Assembly: GCA_002699485.1 (NCBI GenBank)
Contig: PAAV01000014.1
Span: 1-64,000 of the forward strand
Reading direction: 5' to 3'
Origin: Chloroflexota bacterium
GTDB taxonomy: Bacteria; Chloroflexota; Dehalococcoidia; Lucifugimonadales; UBA2962
Length of the DNA stretch: 64,000 nt
Shown here: piece after piece, positions 55,764 to 63,943 of the stretch
Layout: every line of letters begins with the position of its first letter
Numbering within the stretch: the first letter of the stretch is position 1
Position numbers and translations under genes: made by a program
The notes under the pieces: generated by a model
Told to the model about the DNA's origin: nothing
Database searches by the model: none
The model's input: the letters and a program-made list of their open reading frames with translations, nothing else

Positions 55764-56786
55764 ATGGCTGCAGCCGACGCTTTATTTAGATGCGGTTTTC
55801 CTTATGTTAAAACACTTGGGATGCGTAGAGTTACATCTGCGGCCGTAGATGTTATACCCGGTTCAGATGGACGGGTGTATGTTTTGGTTAGAGCTGAGAT
55901 CCCAATAGGCGGATGCTGTATTCGCATACTAAATTGGGAAGATGAAGATTTTGGCACGATAGGCGAAACAGGTAGTGGAGACGGACAGTTTTCTTGGCCT
56001 ACTAAACTATTAATTGACCAAGATGAAAACCTTATAGTTTCGGACGAGGCTCTAAATCGTATTACCGTTATGGCCAAGGACGGATCATTTTTATATAAGT
56101 GGGGACAAACAGGGGAAAAAGAAGGTCAATTGAACCGGCCTTCTGGAATGGCCTTAGATAAAGATAATAATCTTATTATCGTCGATAGTTTTAACCATCG
56201 AGTTCAAAAGTTTACAAAAAATGGAGATTATATTTCATCATGGGGACATCAAGGTTCTGGTCCTGGTCAATTTAGTTATCCATGGGGTGTGGCAGTTAGG
56301 GGGGATAATCATATCTTTGTATCTGACTGGAAAAATAATCGGATTCAGCATTTCACAGAAGAAGGAACATTCGTGAAAGAATTCGGACAAGATAATAAGA
56401 ATGAACTAGGCCTGAATCGGCCAGCTGGTATCACAATTGACCAAGATGGAGACGTATATGTAGCGGATCGAGATAATAATCGTATTGCAATATTTGATGC
56501 TAATGGGAGATATGTTCAAAAACTGTTGGGCGATTCGCAACTTACAGGCATGGCAAGACAATATGTCAAAACGAATCCAGTTGTATTAAGGCTTAGGGAA
56601 ATGTCCCAGCTGGATGATCAGAAACTATTTAGGTTTCCAGTGGGTGTTACTGTTGACAACAATGGTATGTTATGGGTCGCAGATTATGGTTCTCATAGGA
56701 TTCAAATTTACAAAAAAGATGCTGAAAGGTTACAACCTCATGAGTTGGAACCACCCCTAAAGTCTCCAAAGTTGATCATTAATTAA
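55764..56786 (+). CDS. NHL-repeat six-bladed propeller protein
   Basis: A 340-residue protein with at least five clear NHL repeats of about 45 residues (for example GQLNRPSGMALDKDNNLIIVDSFNHRVQKF and FRFPVGVTVDNNGMLWVADYGSHRIQIY), which should close into a propeller. Blades share the GxGPGQF / HRIQ patterns. No signal peptide. It lies in the DUF1800-DUF1501-NHL-MNT-HEPN run and probably binds or turns over the same compound or partner as its neighbours; this is inference. The other NHL protein is at 47741-48586. Confidence 0.87.
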   Translation: MAAADALFRCGFPYVKTLGMRRVTSAAVDVIPGSDGRVYVLVRAEIPIGGCCIRILNWEDEDFGTIGETGSGDGQFSWPTKLLIDQDENLIVSDEALNRITVMAKDGSFLYKWGQTGEKEGQLNRPSGMALDKDNNLIIVDSFNHRVQKFTKNGDYISSWGHQGSGPGQFSYPWGVAVRGDNHIFVSDWKNNRIQHFTEEGTFVKEFGQDNKNELGLNRPAGITIDQDGDVYVADRDNNRIAIFDANGRYVQKLLGDSQLTGMARQYVKTNPVVLRLREMSQLDDQKLFRFPVGVTVDNNGMLWVADYGSHRIQIYKKDAERLQPHELEPPLKSPKLIIN

Positions 56787-56806
56787 ATGGAAATACCTAT
56801 TTAACA

Positions 56807-57148
56807 ATGCCAGTTAGGATTGGATTCACCCAATATAGGTTGCAGCTTTTAAGGCAGGAGCTTGAAAGACTGGTAGCAGAATTACCGGCATTAGGCGCTT
56901 TGAAGGTTATTATTACTGGAGACCTTTTAACTGAAGATATAACCCCATCAAGTATTATTGAATTAATTATTGTTCAGGATACCGAAGCATTATATTTGGA
57001 CCGGATAGATTTTTTTGTTTCACATCTTAGGCCCAACGTCGGGGTTGAAATATCCGTACTAAACCCTAACGAATTCTCTAATTTAGAATCAAGTAATTTA
57101 ACGATGTTTAAAAAAATAAAGCCTGAAGGTGTTTTATATGAACTCTAA
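56807..57148 (+). CDS. Degenerate nucleotidyltransferase-like protein (MNT), partner of the HEPN gene
   Basis: A 113-residue protein whose strand pattern recalls the minimal nucleotidyltransferase fold: IITGDLLTEDITPSSIIELIIV. The usual GS and DxD motifs are replaced by GD and IIEL, so the catalytic residues are missing and it is probably not an active transferase. The following HEPN gene overlaps its end by 20 bases. MNT-HEPN pairs are common as toxin-antitoxin or two-part regulators, and the arrangement supports this reading. Confidence is limited because similarity to MNT is weak. Confidence 0.55.
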   Translation: MPVRIGFTQYRLQLLRQELERLVAELPALGALKVIITGDLLTEDITPSSIIELIIVQDTEALYLDRIDFFVSHLRPNVGVEISVLNPNEFSNLESSNLTMFKKIKPEGVLYEL

Positions 57149-57548
57149 TATCAAATCAGAGGTAGATAGGTGGTTAGAGCAAGCTGAACATGATATTGAA
57201 TCGGCACGCATTGTAACGGAGCATAGCTTATATAGCTGGGCGTGTTTTATGTGCCAACAGTCTAGTGAAAAAGCCGTTAATGCCTTTTTATATTCTAATA
57301 ATGTAGAGGAAGTCTGGGGCCACTCATTAGCTGATTTATGTGAGGATGCCAAAGATTTTGATCCCAGTTTTGAAATGATAAAATCGGTTGCTATTCTATT
57401 GGATAAGTACTATTTTTCGACTAGATATCCATCTTATCTACCTGGAGGCACCTCGATAAATGCATACTCTGAGGATGAATCACTAAAAGCGATAGAAATA
57501 TCACAGGAAGTATTAAGTTTTGTCAGAGGCAGGATTTACGGCGATTAA
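57129..57548 (+). CDS. HEPN domain protein
   Basis: A 139-residue all-helical protein with the HEPN pattern: VDRWLEQAEHDIESARIVTEHSLYSWACFMCQQSSEKAVNAFLY, then KYYFSTRYPSYLPGG, a conserved RYP-x-x-x-PGG motif of the uncharacterised HEPN group. I do not see the RxxxxH ribonuclease motif of active HEPN toxins, so RNase activity is doubtful. It overlaps the preceding gene by 20 bases, implying tight co-translation. Possible roles: toxin-antitoxin pair, or a nucleotide-binding regulator of the neighbouring DUF1800/DUF1501/NHL genes. Confidence 0.8.
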   Translation: MFYMNSNIKSEVDRWLEQAEHDIESARIVTEHSLYSWACFMCQQSSEKAVNAFLYSNNVEEVWGHSLADLCEDAKDFDPSFEMIKSVAILLDKYYFSTRYPSYLPGGTSINAYSEDESLKAIEISQEVLSFVRGRIYGD

Positions 57549-57595
57549 TCTTTCAATCTCATTTTTGAACACAACAGCCCAATTTGATTATTAGA

Positions 57596-58399
57596 TTAAT
57601 TATTTTCTAATTTTGCCTTTTCCCATAGATCATTTTGTTCTGATAAAGAAAGCCCATCAACTGACCTACCCTGTTTTTCACAAGACTCTTCTATGAACTT
57701 GAAACGTTTTTCAAATCTTTTATTTGATTTTCTTAAAGCAGATTCAGCATCTATATTATTCCATCTGCATAGATTCACAATAGAGAATAGAATATCTCCT
57801 AATTCATGTTCTTTATCGGCGTCTGTCTCACTTTTATTAAACTCTGAAATCTCTTCCGAAATTTTGTTTAAAACTCCATCTAAATCTTCCCAATCAAAGT
57901 TTACTCGCTCTACGCGTTTTTGCATTTTCTGAGATACCGATAAAGATGACATGGCTTTTGGCATGCCATCTAAAATTGATTTGTAATTAGAATGATTTTT
58001 TTCGGTTCTTTTAATCTCCTCCCAGTTTTTTAGCAAATGTTTCTCGTCTTTGATTTCGACACCCTCGAAAACATGAGGATGCCTAGTAATTAGTTTATCT
58101 ATTATGGCCTTAAAAACCTGAGTTGCTGAAAATAAATCCAATTCTTTTGCTAACTGAATTTGAAAAGCGATATGTAGGAGGACGTCACCTGATTCTTCAC
58201 AAATAGATTCACTTTTTCCTTCATCCAATGCGTCAATTAACTCATACGTCTCTTCAAGAAACTGGTTGCGAAATGATTCTCTAGTTTGCTTTTGATCCCA
58301 TGGACATCCTTCAGGACCTCTCAATTTTTCTACAAGTTTTAGTAGCCCATTAAATGTTGAAGGGTATCCGTTTTCGGGATTCGTCTCTAAAATATTCAT
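57596..58399 (-). CDS. mazG: Nucleoside triphosphate pyrophosphohydrolase MazG
   Basis: Hydrolyses nucleoside triphosphates to monophosphate and pyrophosphate, clearing unwanted nucleotides. Two MazG domains in 267 residues: the first has LRGPEGCPWDQKQTRESFRNQFLEETYELIDALDEG with EESGDVLLHIAFQIQLA; the second has DGVLNKISEEISEFNKSETDADKEHELGDILFSIVNLCRW. The start is the ATG at 58399, which with the next base forms CATATG shared with the divergent DUF1461 gene. Upstream sequence for its promoter must lie within that gene. Confidence 0.93.
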   Translation of the reverse strand: MNILETNPENGYPSTFNGLLKLVEKLRGPEGCPWDQKQTRESFRNQFLEETYELIDALDEGKSESICEESGDVLLHIAFQIQLAKELDLFSATQVFKAIIDKLITRHPHVFEGVEIKDEKHLLKNWEEIKRTEKNHSNYKSILDGMPKAMSSLSVSQKMQKRVERVNFDWEDLDGVLNKISEEISEFNKSETDADKEHELGDILFSIVNLCRWNNIDAESALRKSNKRFEKRFKFIEESCEKQGRSVDGLSLSEQNDLWEKAKLENN

Positions 58400-59107
58400 A
58401 TGACATACCGCCTTAAGTTATTTTTTAAAATACTGTTAACATCAATTTTCATTCTATGTATACCGGTATTTCTTGTTACTTCTAATGTCCGTTGGGTAAT
58501 TGATACACCTCTCTTATATTCCTACGGATTCGATAAATATGATACTGCTGCTAGGACCGGCATTGAACGCCCTGAGCTTATTAAGGCAGGGAAACTTTTT
58601 AGGGATTATTTCAATAATGATCAAGAATTACTGCAGGTGAGAGTAGTACAAAATGGAGTTTTAAGGAACTTATATAACGCAAAAGAAATTGCTCACATGG
58701 TGGATGTTAAAGATTTAGTACAAGGAGTTTTTGATACCCAAATATATTTGGGTATATTTTTAGCGACTTTTGTTGGCTTAGGATTTTTAATCTATAGGCT
58801 CAAATGGCTAAGAATTTTAGGCGAACTTATTGCGTTGGGTGGAATGTTAACTTTGGCTTTGGTGGTGTTCGTAGGTTTACTATCTTTAATTGGATTCGAT
58901 AAATTGTTCTTAGCATTCCATATCATCTCATTTGATAATAATCTTTGGCAGCTTGACCCGCGAAGAGACATGTTACTCATAATGTTTCCGGAGGGATTTT
59001 TCTTTGATGCAACTATGTGGATTGTGGGTGCGACCGTTGTTCAGGCAGGTATTCTATGTCTATATAAGTGCTGGATCTGGATGAAAAAATTGAGGCTAAA
59101 GATTTAA
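58400..59107 (+). CDS. DUF1461 integral membrane protein
   Basis: A 235-residue membrane protein matching the TIGR01906/DUF1461 family. It has an N-terminal hydrophobic helix (LFFKILLTSIFILCIPVFLV), a soluble region with HMVDVKDLVQG, and two central helices (about 118-160). The family signature FHIISFDNNLWQLDPRRDMLLIMFPEGFF is followed by a last helix. Function unknown. Its start codon abuts the mazG start. A TAAAAT ends 6 bases before its ATG, so a nearly leaderless transcript is possible. It is followed 54 bases later by trpB. Confidence 0.85.
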   Translation: MTYRLKLFFKILLTSIFILCIPVFLVTSNVRWVIDTPLLYSYGFDKYDTAARTGIERPELIKAGKLFRDYFNNDQELLQVRVVQNGVLRNLYNAKEIAHMVDVKDLVQGVFDTQIYLGIFLATFVGLGFLIYRLKWLRILGELIALGGMLTLALVVFVGLLSLIGFDKLFLAFHIISFDNNLWQLDPRRDMLLIMFPEGFFFDATMWIVGATVVQAGILCLYKCWIWMKKLRLKI

Positions 59108-59161
59108 ATATTAGCTATAAACCTAATTAAATGGATCATATAATTAATTGATAGGTAAATT

Positions 59162-60370
59162 ATGGCTAACAAAACACCTGAAATTAATAATCAAGATCCT
59201 GTAGGTAGATACGGATCTTTTGGCGGCCAGTATGTTCCAGAAACCTTGATGCAAGCTTTAGATGAATTGTCTCAAGAATACGAAAGCGCTAAATCAGATG
59301 ATGCATTTAAAGCTGAGATTGATAGTCTGGCAAAGAATTATGTCGGACGCCCAACTCCTATGTATTTTGCTAAAAATTTGACTGACCATCTAGGCGGAGC
59401 TCAAATTTATATTAAAAGAGAAGATTTGGCTCATACTGGTGCTCATAAAATAAATAACGCATTGGGGCAGGCTATTTTGGCAAAACGAATGGGCAAAACA
59501 CGTATTATTGCTGAGACTGGAGCCGGCCAACATGGAGTTGCTACAGCGACTGCATGCGCCATGCTCGGTTTTGAGTGCGTAGTGTATATGGGCGAAGAAG
59601 ATATCAACCGACAGCGCTTAAATGTATTCAGAATGGAACTTCTTGGCGCAGAAGTGAGGTCAGTAACTTCAGGAACTCGAACTCTTAAGGATGCAATAAA
59701 TGAAGCAATAAGGGATTGGGTGACTAATGTAGATAATACTCACTATTTGATTGGTAGCGCTGTTGGCCCTCATCCTTATCCTGAAATCGTAAGAGATTTT
59801 CAAAAGGTTATAGGTATCGAATCGAAGGAACAAATCATACAGTTGATTGGCAGATTACCTGACTATGTAGTTGCATGTGTAGGTGGCGGTAGTAATGCCA
59901 TCGGGCTATTCTATGAATTTATTAAAGATGAAGAAGTCAATTTAATCGGAGTTGAAGCAGGTGGATTAGGCCAGGAAGAAGGGCAACATGCTGCTACTTT
60001 AACTCATGGAGAAATAGGTGTTTTGCACGGTAGTATGTCTTATTTACTGCAGGACGAAGATGGTCAAGTTTCTCCAGCTCACAGCATATCGGCTGGACTG
60101 GATTACCCCGGGGTAGGACCAGAGCATAGTTATTTAAAAGATGCAGGTCGGGCCAATTATGTGAGTGTAACAGACCACGAAGCAATTGAAGGATTTAAAT
60201 TACTAACCAAAACTGAAGGCATAATTCCTGCCCTCGAACCAGCACATGGCATAGCATATCTTTCAAAATTTGCACCAAAGCTCTCAAGTGATTCCATTGT
60301 TTTATTTGGTTTGAGTGGTAGGGGCGATAAAGATATAGATACCGTATCCCAATTTGAACCGAATTCGTAA
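59162..60370 (+). CDS. trpB: Tryptophan synthase beta chain
   Basis: Joins indole and serine to make tryptophan with PLP. At 402 residues it is the standard TrpB1 type. The opening [16 protein letters not shown] is typical, the PLP lysine is in [25 protein letters not shown] is present, and the phosphate-binding loop is [10 protein letters not shown]. The region [24 protein letters not shown] is also canonical. No trpA lies downstream, so in this organism trpB is separated from its usual partner or trpA is elsewhere. A TATAAT at 59139-59144 could be its -10 box. Confidence 0.97.
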   Translation: MANKTPEINNQDPVGRYGSFGGQYVPETLMQALDELSQEYESAKSDDAFKAEIDSLAKNYVGRPTPMYFAKNLTDHLGGAQIYIKREDLAHTGAHKINNALGQAILAKRMGKTRIIAETGAGQHGVATATACAMLGFECVVYMGEEDINRQRLNVFRMELLGAEVRSVTSGTRTLKDAINEAIRDWVTNVDNTHYLIGSAVGPHPYPEIVRDFQKVIGIESKEQIIQLIGRLPDYVVACVGGGSNAIGLFYEFIKDEEVNLIGVEAGGLGQEEGQHAATLTHGEIGVLHGSMSYLLQDEDGQVSPAHSISAGLDYPGVGPEHSYLKDAGRANYVSVTDHEAIEGFKLLTKTEGIIPALEPAHGIAYLSKFAPKLSSDSIVLFGLSGRGDKDIDTVSQFEPNS

Positions 60371-60392
60371 ACAAATTATATAAATATTACGC

Positions 60393-61001
60393 TTGATTCA
60401 ACTCGAGTATGTTTCAAGGTCTTATTATAGTTTGTTTAAATGGAGCCTGTTTTTGTTACTTGAGCGATCTAATTTGAATATTTTCTTCTGCATTATCCTT
60501 GCAGCTTTATTAATATTTTGGAATTATGATTATATTGAGGCTCATGGGGGAGTAACGGTGTTTAAAAAGCAGATTGTTGGCCCTTATGAAATTCAGTTTG
60601 GAACCAGTCCAAGGTCTCCTTCACCTGGTCCAATCCATATTGCCTTAAGAATCGTGTCGATAGATACCGGACTTCCACTTGATGGCGCAACCGTGCACTT
60701 ATCTGGAAAGACGCCAGGATTCGATGGAAATTCGACAAGCTACCTCGAGCCGATTTTTGCTGACCAATTTATGGATGATCCTGTGTTTTGGGATGTCGAC
60801 ATTATCATTTCTGAGGAAGGCGATTGGTCATTTAAGGTGATTATTGAAAACTCAGGAGAACTTTATGAAGCCGATTTTGATGCGAAAGTAAAAGAATCCA
60901 GTCCTATTGTGGGAGTGTTTTCAGTTATTGGTTTAATATTATTTCTAACTGTACTGGCTCTCGCTGTTCGCACTTATTTTAAGCCTAAAGTCATTACTTG
61001 A
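60393..61001 (+). CDS. YtkA-like exported protein with C-terminal membrane helix
   Basis: A protein of up to 202 residues with an N-terminal hydrophobic stretch (IFFCIILAALLIFW), an extracellular beta-sandwich-like middle (GPYEIQFGTSPRSPSPGPIHIALRIV, then GATVHLSGKTPG and EGDWSFKVIIENSG), and a C-terminal transmembrane helix (VFSVIGLILFLTVLALAV). The middle resembles YtkA-like domains. The frame has no ATG or GTG near the start; possible starts are TTG codons at 60393, 60432 or 60474, so the N-terminus is uncertain. Its neighbours are a cupredoxin-like lipoprotein and a polytopic membrane protein, suggesting a shared envelope role, perhaps with copper. Confidence 0.65.
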   Translation: MIQLEYVSRSYYSLFKWSLFLLLERSNLNIFFCIILAALLIFWNYDYIEAHGGVTVFKKQIVGPYEIQFGTSPRSPSPGPIHIALRIVSIDTGLPLDGATVHLSGKTPGFDGNSTSYLEPIFADQFMDDPVFWDVDIIISEEGDWSFKVIIENSGELYEADFDAKVKESSPIVGVFSVIGLILFLTVLALAVRTYFKPKVIT

Positions 61002-61070
61002 TTATTGAAATCAATTTAATGGCGTGATTAAATTCACATATAGAAAATCAAAAGGCAGAAAAACTTTGTT

Positions 61071-61568
61071 ATGAAATTTTTAATATTAAACTTGATATTA
61101 TTAACTGGCTTAATAGTGGGTTGCAGCGGTAGCTCTGAGCCTTCGGAAGCTAGTATAAGTTTGGCGATAAAATATGACATGAACTCTCATGAATTAAGCT
61201 TACTTAGTGTTGATGAGCCAAATAAAGACTACGATATGGGATCCCATAATCAATATTATGCTTTAAATGATAGTGGTGTTATTAAGCTTCGACAGGGAGA
61301 TACATTCACGATCAATTTAACGTCAGAAGTTGCTGGAGGTTTTCACATACATGGTTACGATATTTTAAACGAGGTTGAGGCAGATAAATCACTCACTTTC
61401 ACTTTTGTAGCAAATGCGACCGGCAAATATGATATGGTGTTCCACAGATTTATGGGAGAGAAACATCAAGATCATGGAGACCATCAAGATCATGGAGACA
61501 TGTCAAAAGATGAAGATCATGAAGACATGGAGATAGTTTTAGGCTCCATAGAGGTCTTCCCGAATTAG
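61071..61568 (+). CDS. Cupredoxin-like lipoprotein with His/Asp-rich tail
   Basis: A 165-residue lipoprotein with a signal peptide and lipobox (GLIVGCSGSS). The middle is a beta-sandwich pattern like cupredoxins (RQGDTFTINLTSEVAGGFHIHGYDI, then LTFTFVANATGKYDMVFHRFM). The type 1 copper cysteine seems absent, but His pairs (FHIHGY, FHRFM) remain. A tandem 18-base DNA repeat encodes HQDHGD twice and is followed by more His, Asp and Met residues, a likely metal-binding tail. It precedes a membrane protein gene by 4 bases. Proposed role is extracellular copper or other metal binding; not proven. Confidence 0.72.
   Translation: MKFLILNLILLTGLIVGCSGSSEPSEASISLAIKYDMNSHELSLLSVDEPNKDYDMGSHNQYYALNDSGVIKLRQGDTFTINLTSEVAGGFHIHGYDILNEVEADKSLTFTFVANATGKYDMVFHRFMGEKHQDHGDHQDHGDMSKDEDHEDMEIVLGSIEVFPN
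61464..61499 (+). repeat. Tandem 18-base direct repeat encoding HQDHGD twice
   Basis: CATCAAGATCATGGAGAC occurs at 61464-61481 and again, identical, at 61482-61499, in frame within the cupredoxin-like lipoprotein. It expands a His/Asp-rich metal-binding tail and could change copy number by slippage. Confidence 0.95.
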
Positions 61569-61572
61569 ATAG

Positions 61573-63006
61573 GTGATTTTTAACAACAAACCCAGAGTAC
61601 TTATTTTAACTGCGGGTTTGGTTGCCTTTTTTTCAATAACTTCAACGGCACATGCACATGGATTTGGTGAAAGATATGACCTTCCTATGCCTCTTTTGTA
61701 CTTTATTATCGGTGCCGTCGTCGCGGTAGGGTTATCCTTTTTACTAGTTGGTGTATTTGTTACAAGCGAAACTTCCGCAGGAAACTTTAGGTATGAAGTT
61801 AAATTGCCTAAATGGCCCATGGGATATATTGGTACTCGCTCTGCCAATTGGCTTGTAAAATCCTTCTCAGTATTCCTGTTGGCATTGATTATTCTGACTG
61901 CCTTATTTGGATCTAATAAGCCAATTTATAATTTCGCTCCTACATTTATATGGATAATTTGGTGGGTAGGCATTGGGTTCGTTTCGGCTGTTTTTGGTAA
62001 CGTATGGCCTCTTATAAATCCATGGAAAATCACATTTGAAATAGCTGAAACAGTAAGTAAACTTTTTAGAAGAGGCAGAGAAGTTAAACCATTTCTAAGA
62101 TATCCATCTGATTTGCATGGGTGGCCTGTTGTTATTATTTTTGCAGTTTTTGCTTGGATAGAGAATGTTTACTGGGGTGCTGCAATACCACGTCATTTAG
62201 CCATATTAGTAATAATTTATAGCCTAGTGCAGTGGGGTGGAATGTTATGTTTTGGTAAGCAAATTTGGCTGAAAAATGCAGACCCTTTTACTCTTATCTT
62301 CAGGTTTTTCTCTAAATTATCTGTTTTTGAAATAGATGACTCACACGGGAAAGTTCTTATCAGACCACCTGGATGGGGCTTTTTTACTTCTAGTAAACCT
62401 CATGTTTCAATAATGATTTTTGTGCTGATTTTACTTTCTACTGTTACATTTGACGGTATTAAAGAAACGCCATTTTGGAATGATATATACACAAGTTTGT
62501 CACACCTCTCTTATACCCAAATTGATACTTTGGGCCTGATAGTAGTCCCAACTATATTTGTTTCCATATATTTTTTATTTTGTTTGTCTATAAGGTACTT
62601 CTCTCGAGAAAACACAAATTTAATTTCTATTGGTGCAACTTTTGCATTTTCTCTGCTACCAATAGCACTGGCTTACCATTTCGCGCATTATTTATCATTA
62701 TTATTGATACCAGGCCAGGCTATAATCCCCTTATTATCTGATCCGTTTGGGATAGGGTGGAATTTGTTCGGATCTGCAGATTACCAGATTAAATTGAATG
62801 CTATAAATGCAAAAGCAGCATGGTTTTTCTCGGTATCAGTTATTGTCATCGGTCACGTGCTTGCGGTTTACATATCTCACGTATTTGCTTTAAAGATGTT
62901 CAAATCTCATGATAATGCTATTAGAAGTCAGTATCCCATGTTGCTTTTGATGTTGATATACACTGCAATAAGTCTTTGGATTTTGTCGATGCCAATCGTA
63001 GAGTAG
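61573..63006 (+). CDS. Polytopic membrane protein (fenitrothion-hydrolase-like annotation group)
   Basis: A 477-residue membrane protein with a signal-like first helix followed by HAHGFGERYDLPMPLLYFIIGAVVAVGLSFLLVG, and roughly ten further hydrophobic helices. Proteins of this kind in Chloroflexota and actinobacteria are often called fenitrothion hydrolase; I regard that label as weak and do not infer pesticide hydrolysis. The His-rich HAHGFGERY motif after the signal region may bind a metal. Start is a GTG, four bases after the previous stop, so translation is probably coupled. Position between the metal-binding lipoprotein and an ABC exporter suggests a shared envelope process. Confidence 0.7.
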   Translation: MIFNNKPRVLILTAGLVAFFSITSTAHAHGFGERYDLPMPLLYFIIGAVVAVGLSFLLVGVFVTSETSAGNFRYEVKLPKWPMGYIGTRSANWLVKSFSVFLLALIILTALFGSNKPIYNFAPTFIWIIWWVGIGFVSAVFGNVWPLINPWKITFEIAETVSKLFRRGREVKPFLRYPSDLHGWPVVIIFAVFAWIENVYWGAAIPRHLAILVIIYSLVQWGGMLCFGKQIWLKNADPFTLIFRFFSKLSVFEIDDSHGKVLIRPPGWGFFTSSKPHVSIMIFVLILLSTVTFDGIKETPFWNDIYTSLSHLSYTQIDTLGLIVVPTIFVSIYFLFCLSIRYFSRENTNLISIGATFAFSLLPIALAYHFAHYLSLLLIPGQAIIPLLSDPFGIGWNLFGSADYQIKLNAINAKAAWFFSVSVIVIGHVLAVYISHVFALKMFKSHDNAIRSQYPMLLLMLIYTAISLWILSMPIVE

Positions 63007-63025
63007 TCATATAGAATTATATTAA

Positions 63026-63943
63026 ATGGCCTCACCCAAACCTATTTCATTTAAATCTGTCACTAAAACTTATGGTTCACATGTTGCTATCCAAAATATG
63101 GACCTCACTGTTGAAACTGGTGAAATTTTTGGATTTCTAGGCCCGAATGGAGCCGGTAAAACCACAGCCATTCGAATTCTTACTGGATTTTTAAATCCGA
63201 CTTCCGGAATGGCGTCTATTTTTGGGATGAATTGTTGGAAGGATACTGTCGATATAAGTAAAAAAATTGGCTTTGTTCCAGACTTATCCTCTCTTTACGA
63301 TAATAGTACTGGTATCGAGCTGCTTGATTACTTTGGATCTTTACACGGAGGTCTTAATCGAAATGTTTTGAATGAGCTTTGTGAGGCTCTAAAGTTAAGT
63401 CATAAAGATTTAAACCGTAAAATCAAACAGTATTCTCATGGAATGAAAAGAAAGCTGGCGATTATACAAGCAATGCAGCATCAACCGGATTTATTAATAA
63501 TGGACGAACCTACCCAGGGATTAGATCCACTTACCCAAATATCACTTTTTGGAATCTTAAAATCGTTTAGTAACAATGGAGGTACTATATTCTTTTCCTC
63601 CCATGTGTTGTCTGAAGTTGAAAATCTTTGTGAAAGAGTAGCTATTATTCGTGAAGGCAAATTAATTGTTATAGAAAAAATAAAGAAACTTAAGTCTCGT
63701 AAGAGACGAGTAGCAAAGATCAAGTTTAAAAATGAAGCACCTTTGAAGTTTGATTTAAAAGGAGCAACCATAATTTCTAATAAGAATAATGAAGTTTTAC
63801 TTTCACTTGATCACGACATAAACCCGTTGATAAAAATGCTAAGTAATTATGAAGTCGAAGATTTGTCTATAGAAGAACCAAGTTTAGAGGATATCTTTTT
63901 GGAGTATTACAAGGATTCAAATCACAAGGACTTATCTTTATGA
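63026..63943 (+). CDS. ABC transporter ATP-binding protein (export type)
   Basis: A 305-residue ATPase of the drug/antibiotic/NosF-like export group. Walker A is GPNGAGKTT, the signature region YSHGMKRKLAIIQAM (a variant of LSGGQ typical of the CcmA/NosF group), Walker B LLIMDEPTQGLDP and H-loop SSHVLSEVENLCERV. A C-terminal domain of about 80 residues ends in LEDIFLEYYKD, as usual in this group. The next gene begins at an ATG overlapping its stop (ATGA) and should encode the permease. Confidence 0.92.
   Translation: MASPKPISFKSVTKTYGSHVAIQNMDLTVETGEIFGFLGPNGAGKTTAIRILTGFLNPTSGMASIFGMNCWKDTVDISKKIGFVPDLSSLYDNSTGIELLDYFGSLHGGLNRNVLNELCEALKLSHKDLNRKIKQYSHGMKRKLAIIQAMQHQPDLLIMDEPTQGLDPLTQISLFGILKSFSNNGGTIFFSSHVLSEVENLCERVAIIREGKLIVIEKIKKLKSRKRRVAKIKFKNEAPLKFDLKGATIISNKNNEVLLSLDHDINPLIKMLSNYEVEDLSIEEPSLEDIFLEYYKDSNHKDLSL

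Noticed and set aside
56807..57548. Active HEPN-MNT toxin-antitoxin system
   Set aside because: The catalytic motifs of both families are missing, so I describe a degenerate pair rather than a working toxin system.
61573..63006. Naming the polytopic membrane protein as a true fenitrothion hydrolase
   Set aside because: The label comes from automatic annotation of similar proteins; no hydrolase motif is visible.
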